5,924 bases of DNA from JBOHHR01 sp050740975 (lineage in GTDB: Bacteria; Pseudomonadota; Gammaproteobacteria; JBOHHR01), in assembly GCA_050740975.1 (NCBI GenBank), contig JBOIEE010000227.1, positions 1 through 5,924 on the forward strand. Reading direction: 5' to 3'. The notes under the pieces were generated by a model. The model searched no databases. It saw only the letters and a program-made list of their open reading frames with translations, and was not told the origin of the DNA. Numbering within the stretch: position 1 is the stretch's first letter; every line of letters begins with the position of its first letter. The position numbers and the translations under genes are program-made. Below are positions 1 through 4,344 of the stretch, piece after piece.

Positions 1-466
1 GTTCACCGGTTCGCCCGGCATGAAGATCCTGGAACAGGCCTTGGAGCAAGGGATCGCGGAAGAATTCCACAGGATCGACACCCTAGGCGGAGTGTTGGCG
101 GCCACCGAGCAGCGCTATCAACGCAGCCAAATACAGGCCTCGGCGCACCGCTACGAGAGTCAAATCGACCAAGGGATCCGCCCCATCATCGGCTTGAACC
201 GTTACCGGGACCTGGAGGAACGCGCACCCGAGCTTACCGTAGTCCGCACCAGCAGCGAGAAGAAACGCCTGCAGATCGACCGCCTGAAGGCATTCAAAGA
301 GCGCAACAAGGCGGCGGCAGGGCTAGCGCTGGATGCCTTGACCCAGGTTGTGGAGCGCGGCGGCAACGTGTTCGAAGAGCTGCTGAACACAGCGCAGGTT
401 TGTTCTCTCGGGCAAATCACCGAGCGACTGGCCCGGAGCGTGGGCCGGTTTAGGCCGACAGTGTAG
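1..466 (+). CDS. icmF: Acyl-CoA mutase, IcmF-type (fused isobutyryl-CoA mutase), C-terminal part
   Basis: Only the 3' end is present. The frame is open from base 2 and ends at TAG 464-466, giving about 154 residues. These proteins are adenosylcobalamin-dependent mutases that rearrange the carbon skeleton of isobutyryl-CoA/n-butyryl-CoA or related acyl-CoAs. In IcmF a cobalamin domain and a GTPase chaperone domain precede the substrate-binding barrel, so the protein ends with barrel and tail sequence, as here. Recognisable stretches, remembered from the family, are IDTLGGVLAA, RYQRSQIQ, RPIIGLN, GGNVFEELL and CSLGQIT close to the C-terminus. An ordinary MutB large subunit would end in a B12-binding domain with DxHxxG, which is absent. 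The tail after CSLGQIT (LARSVGRFRPTV) departs from the usual EVGGxYRRxM-like ending. Family assignment is strong. The choice of IcmF over another mutase subclass is inferred, because the upstream domains lie outside the window. Confidence 0.75.
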   Translation, partial: FTGSPGMKILEQALEQGIAEEFHRIDTLGGVLAATEQRYQRSQIQASAHRYESQIDQGIRPIIGLNRYRDLEERAPELTVVRTSSEKKRLQIDRLKAFKERNKAAAGLALDALTQVVERGGNVFEELLNTAQVCSLGQITERLARSVGRFRPTV

Positions 467-520
467 TTCCACGCGTCTGGTCTGCAGCCTATCACACCGA
501 GAGATAATCCCAGAAGATAT

Positions 521-549
521 TTGTAACACACTGATCCTTGTAGTATCTT
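521..549 (+). promoter_or_regulatory. Weak candidate promoter upstream of the cassette
   Basis: TTGTAA at 521-526 (4 of 6 to TTGACA) and TATCTT at 544-549 (4 of 6 to TATAAT) are separated by 17 bases. Read-through would reach the cassette gene at 642. The match is ordinary and could be chance. The competing candidate is the TATAAT at 577-582, which has a better -10 but no good -35. Confidence 0.25.
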
Positions 550-567
550 TGCCGTGTAACCGGCCAC

Positions 568-589
568 CTGCCGTAATATAATACGGCAG
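568..589. promoter_or_regulatory. Perfect 8-bp dyad with a TATAAT in its loop
   Basis: CTGCCGTA (568-575) and TACGGCAG (582-589) are perfect inverted copies around the 6-base centre ATATAA. A flanking pair, CGGCC (561-565) and GGCCG (593-597), can extend the stem after a small internal loop. The TATAAT at 577-582 reads through the centre. The element could therefore be an operator over a -10 box, a hairpin ending icmF transcription, or part of an old recombination site. No T-run follows the right arm, which argues against a classical intrinsic terminator. No convincing -35 lies 16-18 bases upstream of the TATAAT. Confidence 0.4.
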
Positions 590-623
590 ATCGGCCGTCC
601 ATTTGATGTTAGCCGGACACGCT

Positions 624-633
624 GAGAGGAGGA
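624..633 (+). promoter_or_regulatory. Shine-Dalgarno sequence fixing the GTG start at 642
   Basis: The purine run GAGAGGAGGA at 624-633 contains AGGAGG and ends eight bases before GTG 642. This is the best ribosome binding site in the accessory region. It decides for GTG 642 over the in-frame TTG 603 and ATG 606, which have no such sequence upstream and fall on the cassette boundary. Confidence 0.75.
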
Positions 634-641
634 CCCACGCA

Positions 642-1136
642 GTGGCCGACGAGAGCATCAGAACGGCTCTTGCCAACCTCCACGATGCATTCCTCAATGC
701 CTCGGTAGTTCGCAGATTGATGTTGGTGAGCCCCATCGAAGCGGATCCGGAGCGAGCCCATTATTCGGACCGCTTTCGGCTGGAGCGGCTTTGGCTAGCG
801 CTGCTCGCCGTGCTCATCGAAGCGTGGCATGCTAAACAGATGAGGGGTGCACGAGAGTTTCTCTCAAGCGTCACGAATACCGATGATCTCGTTAGTCTAA
901 TCAGACAAGCACGAAAGGCTCCACATCGCCGCGCTCTGTTTCAGACGAGGCACTACATGTTTCATCGAGACGAGCGGGAATACTGGAACGAAGGCCGGTA
1001 TGCTCTATATGGAACGCTCGAATTCAACCTTAGGCTTCACGAAGCTTTCAGCGCTGTCCTGCTGGCGGGTCTCGCGGCGATCAAGAACCAACAGAACGCT
1101 GATCGGCGTGGAACTTCTAGCGCGCCGGCGGAGTAA
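642..1136 (+). CDS. Cassette-borne hypothetical protein with HEPN-like Rx4H motif
   Basis: This is a 164-residue soluble-looking protein with no certain family assignment. The GTG start is chosen for the strong Shine-Dalgarno sequence at 624-633. Most of the chain looks helical. There is a hydrophobic, Trp-containing helix at about residues 46-66 (ERLWLALLAVLIEAW), then RHYMFH at 103-108, then a charged stretch with EYW, and a C-terminal helix (LRLHEAFSAVLLAGLAAI). Arg103 and His108, with a polar residue directly after the Arg, fit the R-polar-x3-H catalytic signature of HEPN ribonucleases. The Trp/aromatic helix before it and the LHEAF helix after it resemble a group of uncharacterised HEPN-like proteins I recall with an RNxxFH motif. 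HEPN proteins often act in toxin-antitoxin or antiviral systems, but no partner gene lies in the cassette. The coding region is real with good confidence. The HEPN assignment is an inference from one motif and helix layout. Confidence 0.75.
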   Translation: MADESIRTALANLHDAFLNASVVRRLMLVSPIEADPERAHYSDRFRLERLWLALLAVLIEAWHAKQMRGAREFLSSVTNTDDLVSLIRQARKAPHRRALFQTRHYMFHRDEREYWNEGRYALYGTLEFNLRLHEAFSAVLLAGLAAIKNQQNADRRGTSSAPAE

Positions 1137-1140
1137 GGCC

Positions 1141-1267
1141 GGCTAACAAACAAATGCAGTTGACGATCGGGAGCGCGGCTCGATGAACTGTCGGGGCGTC
1201 TGGTATCATCATCGTGCGCTTCGCCCCATGGCCGGCGGCGCTCCCGCTCGCAACTGATTTGTAAGCC
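1141..1267 (+). other. attC: attC recombination site of the cassette (127 bp)
   Basis: R'' is GGCTAAC (1141-1147) and R' is GTAAGCC (1261-1267). Inside these, CAGTTG (1157-1162) pairs with CAACTG (1251-1256), CGA (1164-1166) with TCG (1248-1250), and CGGGAGCGC (1168-1176) with GCGCTCCCG (1238-1246). Two bases of the left arm, G1156 and A1163, have no partner. Their spacing and place, including the extra A between ...G and CG..., match the extrahelical bases of classical attC sites such as that of aadA7, which direct integrase to the folded bottom strand. GGGGCG (1193-1198) and CGCCCC (1222-1227) can form an apical stem. One R'/R'' position mismatches (GTAAGCC against the expected GTTAGCC). 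The mismatch is explained if bases after G1261 belong to the target or to a neighbouring unit. Confidence 0.78.
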
Positions 1268-1293
1268 GATGGCGCGGAGCGTGAGGGGCTTCG

Positions 1294-1362
1294 GTGGATG
1301 AGCTGGATAACGTGGCAGGGCTGTAGGCTGGGATGAACGAAGCGAATCCCAGCACCCTCCAC
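1294..1362. repeat. Palindromic repeat-like element (REP-like)
   Basis: GCTGGGAT (1327-1334) and ATCCCAGC (1346-1353) form a perfect 8-bp stem with an 11-base loop containing GAACGAAGCG. An outer pair, GTGGA (1294-1298) and TCCAC (1358-1362), encloses it. The core GTAGGCTGGGAT..GAAGCGAATCCCAGC resembles the widespread proteobacterial short dispersed palindrome of the GTAGGTTGGGTT..GAAGCGAAACCCAAC kind, as I remember it. The hexamer CCGATG occurs on both sides (1266-1271 and 1373-1378) and could be chance or a target duplication. Only one copy is in the window, so repetition in the genome is not shown. Confidence 0.45.
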
Positions 1363-1457
1363 AACGCGGCAACCGATGAAGATGCTGCGGGAAGGACTCC
1401 GCCGATCCGGGATCGAGGCGGCGCAGGGCCGTGCGACCGGCACATGGTCCAAAGAGA

Positions 1458-1486
1458 TTGACATGGTTAGAACATGCAGCTATGTT
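1458..1486 (+). promoter_or_regulatory. Sigma70-type promoter of the toxin-antitoxin operon
   Basis: A perfect TTGACA at 1458-1463 is followed, after a 17-base spacer, by TATGTT at 1481-1486 (4 of 6 to TATAAT). Transcription would be expected to start seven or so bases downstream, at about 1493, which is the first base of the proposed antitoxin start codon. This is the strongest promoter in the accessory region, and it makes the toxin-antitoxin pair independent of the cassette upstream. Confidence 0.65.
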
Positions 1487-1497
1487 GTACGCATGTC
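1460..1497. promoter_or_regulatory. Concentric dyad operator over the TA promoter
   Basis: Two inverted repeats share one axis at 1478.5. The outer pair is GACATG (1460-1465) with CATGTC (1492-1497), and the inner pair is AACAT (1471-1475) with ATGTT (1482-1486). A TA step between them is also symmetric. Together 13 of 19 half-site positions match, spanning 38 bases from inside the -35 box through the -10 to the start codon. Ribbon-helix-helix antitoxins of the FitA type bind, with their PIN toxin, to a spaced inverted repeat in their own promoter. Autorepression here is therefore a natural inference. Confidence 0.55.
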
Positions 1498-1723
1498 TAA
1501 GATGATCCAACTGCGACACGTACCGGAAGAATTGCATCGTACGCTCAAGGCACGGGCGGCCTTGGAGGGCCTGTCCCTCTCGGACTTTCTGTTGAAAGAG
1601 GTGCGCAAGATTGCCGAGCGACCAACACTCGCCGAGCTCGCGACACGCCTTGCACACCGGGCGCCGGTCGCCACACGCCAATCCCCTGCGAAAGCGGTGA
1701 GGGCCGAGCGCGATGGGCGATGA
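1493..1723 (+). CDS. FitA/VapB-like ribbon-helix-helix antitoxin
   Basis: This is a 76-residue antitoxin, predicted to neutralise the PIN toxin encoded next to it and to repress the shared promoter. The N-terminus MSKMIQLRHVPEELHRTLKA is a typical FitA-like ribbon-helix-helix: a strand with IQLR, the VPEELHRTLKARAA helix, a turn at LEGLSLS, and the helix DFLLKEVRKIAE. The PTLAEL and SPAKAVRAER segments towards the C-terminus match the toxin-wrapping tail of the family. The frame is open further upstream to ATG 1376, but the homologous sequence begins at ATG 1493, and the promoter lies between, so the short form is chosen. ATG 1502 is the alternative start. Neither start has a clear Shine-Dalgarno sequence, and the predicted transcript begins almost on ATG 1493. 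The stop codon overlaps the toxin start (ATGA, 1720-1723). Confidence 0.85.
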   Translation: MSKMIQLRHVPEELHRTLKARAALEGLSLSDFLLKEVRKIAERPTLAELATRLAHRAPVATRQSPAKAVRAERDGR

Positions 1724-2115
1724 TTGTCGTCGATGCTTCTGCGTTGTTCGAGGTACTGCTAAACACCGAAGCCGCGCCCGACGTCGCCACGCGCCTGTTC
1801 GATGCACGCGAAACACTGCATGCGCCGCATCTTATCGACGTCGAGATCGCTCAGGTGCTTCGCCGCTACACGCTCAGCGGCGAGCTTGAACCGGCCCGCG
1901 GTGAGGAGGTGCTCGCCGATTTAACGGACTTTCCGCTTACGCGCTATCCGCACGCGCTATTCCTTCAGCGGATCTGGGATCTGCGCCGCAACACGACGGC
2001 TTATGATGCAGCGTACCTGGTGTTGGCCGAAGCGCTGGGGGCAACCCTGGTGACATGCGATCGGGCGCTCGCTTCTATCCCTGGTCACAGCGCACGCGTC
2101 GAGGTCCTTTGCTGA
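1720..2115 (+). CDS. vapC: VapC/FitB-like PIN-domain toxin ribonuclease
   Basis: This 131-residue protein has a complete PIN fold. PIN toxins are Mg2+-dependent endoribonucleases that cut tRNA or rRNA and halt translation when the antitoxin is lost. The acidic active-site set is intact: Asp5 in MIVVDASAL, Glu42 in IDVEIAQVLRR, Asp96 in TTAYDAAYLVLAEALGA and Asp114 in LVTCDRAL. The length agrees with the family (about 125-140). The start codon overlaps the antitoxin stop as ATGA, so translation is expected to be coupled and the antitoxin made first. No frameshift or truncation is seen, so the pair looks functional. The RNA target cannot be read from the sequence. A second attC that would make the pair a cassette was looked for downstream and not found. 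Confidence 0.9.
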   Translation: MIVVDASALFEVLLNTEAAPDVATRLFDARETLHAPHLIDVEIAQVLRRYTLSGELEPARGEEVLADLTDFPLTRYPHALFLQRIWDLRRNTTAYDAAYLVLAEALGATLVTCDRALASIPGHSARVEVLC

Positions 2116-2161
2116 ATGCGATATCCGTCAACCACCACGCAGACCGCCTTCGAACCGCACG

Positions 2162-2200
2162 AACGGCGCTCCGTGGCGAAAGGGAAATTCAAGCGCCGTT
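2162..2200. terminator. Long-stem hairpin in the convergent gap
   Basis: AACGGCGCT (2162-2170) and AGCGCCGTT (2192-2200) are perfect 9-bp inverted copies with a 21-base loop. The hairpin lies between the end of the PIN toxin gene and the end of yjbQ on the opposite strand, so it could stop transcription from both sides. No T-run follows on either strand, so an intrinsic terminator is not proven. It could also be a repeat. Nothing else is seen in the 182-base gap (2116-2297). Confidence 0.35.
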
Positions 2201-2297
2201 GCCCCGGCAATTCCTGTGTGACCAACAGCGAGCGCGATCACCTGCGGATCCCAGGATTGAAGATCGAGAACTGGGCAAAACCGTAAGGGAACTCGCA

Positions 2298-2714
2298 TCA
2301 CTCCCCGTACACAGTGACGGTTACCTCGCGTCGGTGGCCATGACGTCGATGCTCCCAAAGGTAGATCCCCTGCCAAGTGCCTAGCAGACAGCGGCCCTCG
2401 CTCACCGGGATGCTCAGCGCCGACTGGGTCAGCACCGAGCGCACGTGGGCCGGCATGTCGTCGCGCCCCTCGGCGGTATGACGAAACAATGGGTCGCCAT
2501 CCGGCACCAGGCGCGCCATAAAGGCTTCCAGATCGCGCAGTACGGTGGGATCGGCATTCTCGCAAAGCATCAGTGAAGCGCTGGTGTGGTGTACGAACAC
2601 ATGGCATAACCCCTGGCGGACGCCGCAGCGGGAGACGACACGCGCCACATCGCCAGTCAGCTCGATGCTTCCCCGGCCCTGGGTGCGATAAGTCAGGCTT
2701 TCCTGCGCTACCAT
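2298..2714 (-). CDS. yjbQ: YjbQ/UPF0047 family protein (secondary thiamine-phosphate synthase family)
   Basis: The 138-residue protein matches the normal family length. Its three signature blocks are present in order: HHTSASL (42-48), HTAEGRDDMPAH (79-90) and GTWQGIYLWEHR (112-123). The conserved histidines in these blocks are thought to form a metal or ligand site. Family members show weak thiamine-phosphate synthase activity and are annotated as secondary thiamine-phosphate synthase enzymes, but their main cellular role is unsettled. The protein is predicted to be cytoplasmic, with no signal or membrane segment. ATG 2714 starts three bases after the asparaginase stop, so it is the last gene of the three-gene - strand operon and is probably translated by coupling. 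No clear Shine-Dalgarno sequence is separate from the end of the upstream gene. Confidence 0.92.
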   Translation of the reverse strand: MVAQESLTYRTQGRGSIELTGDVARVVSRCGVRQGLCHVFVHHTSASLMLCENADPTVLRDLEAFMARLVPDGDPLFRHTAEGRDDMPAHVRSVLTQSALSIPVSEGRCLLGTWQGIYLWEHRRHGHRREVTVTVYGE

Positions 2715-2717
2715 GGC

Positions 2718-3752
2718 CTATCCCAGCTCGAACACGGCCTGGATGCGACCGGTCTGGAGCCCGCGGCAGTTCAAAATGGACCCCTGTTCCAACATTTTCA
2801 GATCTTCATCTGCTGTGTCTTGCAACAAGCCCAATTGCCTCAGCACCGACGCCGCGACCACCGGCTGTACCCGGGGGCTACCGTCCGCGATCTTGATCGC
2901 AATGCCCCAGCCCCGACTATGAATAGCCATGGCGTGGACCCCATCGGCGCCGATCTTGGTAAACCACGCTCCTGCTCCAGCGCGAGTCAAGATGAAATCC
3001 GTGCGGCGGGTCCCGGAAGCCTGATGGGGATGCGCCGCCATGGCCTGGAGGATCCGTTCCGGCGCCGTACCATAGCGAGGATCTGCAGCCCGCCGAGTGA
3101 GCTTGGCATAGGCCAGGGCGAGCCCCGACAAGGGCAAGGCTACATTGGGCGCGCTGCAGCCGTCTATTCCGAGAGACAAGGCATGTCGCGGCACTTCGGA
3201 AAAGTACAGGACGGCCTCCAGGATCTGAGCTTGCCCGGCACTTTCGGGTTCTAGGTACTGCTCCACAGGCACCCCCAGCAGCTTGGCCAAGGCCAGCATC
3301 CCGGTGTGGTTCCCGGAGCAGGCGTGGTGTAAGGAGGTAAAGGTGGTAGGGGAGGGCAGGGGTGCTCCCACGCACTCGTAGTACAGCGGCACATGCACCC
3401 TGCATTGCAGATCCCCTTCCCGGCACCCGATCCGCGCGAGCACGCGCGCTACTGTTCCCAGGTGTTCCGGTTCACCGGAATGGCTGGCGCAGATAAGCGC
3501 GATCTCGGCTGGCGAAAAAGCGAAACGTTCTACATCGGGGTGCGCCAACAAGGGCATGGCTTGTAAGGGTTTCAACGTCGAGCGGGTGAAGGTGGAAAAA
3601 TACGGGTCTCCGACATGACAGAGGAGATCGCCATCGCCAGAGACCACCGCGATAGAACCATAGTGCACGTTCTCCACTGCTTCCCCCCGCGTGGCGATCG
3701 CCAGAGGGACATGTCGCCCGTACTCGCGACTTTGGTGTACCCGCGCGCTCAT
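2718..3752 (-). CDS. Class 3 L-asparaginase (asparaginase II, Rhizobium etli ReAV type)
   Basis: This 344-residue protein is predicted to hydrolyse L-asparagine to aspartate and ammonia in the cytoplasm. It belongs to the serine beta-lactamase-like asparaginase II family, not to the AnsA/AnsB fold. The motifs are FTRSTLKPLQA (Ser58, Lys61), ICASHSGE (Ser90), CSGNHTGM (Cys145, His149), DGCSAPN (Cys199) and FTKIGADGV (Lys266). Using ReAV numbering as I recall it, these correspond to Ser48, Lys51, Ser80, Cys135, Cys189 and Lys263, so the catalytic serines and lysines and both zinc cysteines are kept. The third protein zinc ligand, Lys138, is replaced by Asn148. The start ATG 3752 follows the DUF1499 stop by five bases, with AAGG just upstream. 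The length is normal and the reading frame intact. Confidence 0.9.
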   Translation of the reverse strand: MSARVHQSREYGRHVPLAIATRGEAVENVHYGSIAVVSGDGDLLCHVGDPYFSTFTRSTLKPLQAMPLLAHPDVERFAFSPAEIALICASHSGEPEHLGTVARVLARIGCREGDLQCRVHVPLYYECVGAPLPSPTTFTSLHHACSGNHTGMLALAKLLGVPVEQYLEPESAGQAQILEAVLYFSEVPRHALSLGIDGCSAPNVALPLSGLALAYAKLTRRAADPRYGTAPERILQAMAAHPHQASGTRRTDFILTRAGAGAWFTKIGADGVHAMAIHSRGWGIAIKIADGSPRVQPVVAASVLRQLGLLQDTADEDLKMLEQGSILNCRGLQTGRIQAVFELG

Positions 3753-3757
3753 CTGCC

Positions 3758-4231
3758 TTAGTCGGGCGCGACGATACGCTCGAGGGCTGTAAACATATCA
3801 AGAATATGTCGTGCATTGGCGCCTAGATCGCCCTTACCGAGCCGCGACTGCGAATGCGCGTGGATCACACAGCCCCCTTCCTCATCCTCTACCCAGATCC
3901 GCAGGTCGTCCTTGAATCGCCATAATCGGGTCGTAACCACGGCATGGACCTCGCTGCGCTCCGGATCAAAAGCCGTTTCGACCCATCCCAGCTCGGCAAG
4001 CGCTTGACGTATGGTCTTTAGGGCTCGTTCGCCGGTCAGCGGATAGCGTCCGGGCTTGAGCTCCGGCAAGGGACTGTTTTCGGTCGTGGCTAGGTTTGTA
4101 CCCAAATAAATCCCCAAGCGCTTAAGCGCCCCAGGCGGCTCATTCCAACGGGTGCCGTTGGCGATCAAAGCGCCGGCCAGCAACCCAGTAATCAAGAGGA
4201 CTAGCAACAGGCCCGATACCATCTTCACCAT
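3758..4231 (-). CDS. DUF1499 family protein, membrane-anchored
   Basis: This 157-residue protein is of unknown function. Residues 5-24 (VSGLLLVLLITGLLAGALIA) form one hydrophobic segment, either an N-terminal anchor or an uncleaved signal. There is no lipobox Cys, so the rest is expected outside the cytoplasmic membrane. The family hallmarks are TTRLWRFKDDLRIWV (100-114) and SQSRLGKGDLGANARHI (127-143), the latter matching the SRxGxxDxGxNxxRI pattern of DUF1499. It is the first gene of the - strand operon with the asparaginase and yjbQ, five bases upstream of the former. The start is uncertain. ATG 4231 gives the full hydrophobic segment, while ATG 4222 is an in-frame alternative. An AGGA lies 13 bases before ATG 4231, farther than usual. 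Confidence 0.82.
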   Translation of the reverse strand: MVKMVSGLLLVLLITGLLAGALIANGTRWNEPPGALKRLGIYLGTNLATTENSPLPELKPGRYPLTGERALKTIRQALAELGWVETAFDPERSEVHAVVTTRLWRFKDDLRIWVEDEEGGCVIHAHSQSRLGKGDLGANARHILDMFTALERIVAPD

Positions 4232-4243
4232 TCCACGTTTCTC

Positions 4244-4270
4244 ATCCTATCCCACGTACCCAGCGGTCAA
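4244..4270 (-). promoter_or_regulatory. Weak candidate promoter for the DUF1499-asparaginase-yjbQ operon
   Basis: On the - strand, TTGACC (complement of 4265-4270, 5 of 6 to consensus) is followed by TAGGAT (complement of 4244-4249, 4 of 6) after 15 bases. The spacer is shorter than the preferred 17, so this is tentative. It lies back to back with the nuo promoter in the 113-base divergent gap, where the operon promoter has to be if the three genes form one unit. Confidence 0.3.
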
Positions 4271-4297
4271 ATCTTTCCTTTCTACCACAGGAATTTA

Positions 4298-4326
4298 TTG
4301 GTGCACCGCGGCGAGTCGGTTATAAT
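4298..4326 (+). promoter_or_regulatory. Sigma70-type promoter of the nuo operon
   Basis: A consensus TATAAT at 4321-4326 is preceded, after exactly 17 bases, by TTGGTG at 4298-4303 (TTG of the -35 kept). The start of transcription would be about 4332-4334, leaving a leader of only about 11-13 bases before nuoA. An AAGG at 4331-4334, the only Shine-Dalgarno candidate, sits at that predicted start. Confidence 0.6.
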
Positions 4327-4344
4327 CTCCAAGGTTCGGCTATC

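Larger units (their letters stand above)
609..1261 (+). mobile_element. Integron gene cassette (one gene plus attC), 653 bp
   Basis: The left end is GTTAGCCGG (608-616), with the expected crossover between G608 and T609. The right end is the attC-like site, with crossover between G1261 and T1262. A free circular cassette would join G1261 to T609 and rebuild an R' box GTTAGCC, which is the exact complement of the R'' box GGCTAAC at 1141-1147. The match extends to nine of nine bases (GTTAGCCGG against CCGGCTAAC, 1139-1147). The single gene lies in the usual orientation, starting 33 bases after the left end and stopping four bases before R''. No promoter is evident inside the 33-base leader, as is usual for cassettes. 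No integrase gene is in the window, so this is a lone cassette or a remnant of an array. Everything except cassette function is seen directly in the sequence. Confidence 0.75.

Noticed and set aside
554..614. A second, upstream attC with R'' GTGTAAC (554-560) and R' GTTAGCC (608-614)
   Set aside because: R'' and R' pair at only five of seven positions. The inner arms do not pair next to them: GTGTAAC is followed directly by CGGCC, whereas the right side has an extra unpaired ten or so bases. No bulged-base pattern like that of the 1141-1267 site is present.
603..641. Start of the cassette gene at TTG 603 or ATG 606
   Set aside because: These codons lie at or before the cassette boundary at 608/609 and have no ribosome binding site. 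GTG 642 has AGGAGG at the right distance.
323..736. A 137-codon - strand frame over the end of icmF and the intergenic dyad
   Set aside because: It is antisense to icmF and to the cassette gene, with no family resemblance.
1399..1421. Dyad CCGCC-GATCC / GGATC-GA-GGCGG upstream of the TA promoter
   Set aside because: It is imperfect with a two-base bulge and a one-base centre, too tight for an RNA hairpin as drawn. It is not linked to any promoter element.
1376..1492. N-terminal extension of the antitoxin from ATG 1376
   Set aside because: The homologous sequence begins at MSKMIQLR (1493), and a TTGACA/TATGTT promoter lies inside the extension.
1037..1816. A 259-codon open frame on the - strand
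   Set aside because: It runs antisense through the attC-like site, the repeat, the antitoxin and the toxin start, and its Arg/Ser/Pro-rich translation shows no recognisable domain.
2055..2384. A 109-codon + strand frame across the convergent gap
   Set aside because: It overlaps the end of the PIN toxin in another frame and the end of yjbQ antisense. It has no ribosome binding site or recognisable sequence.
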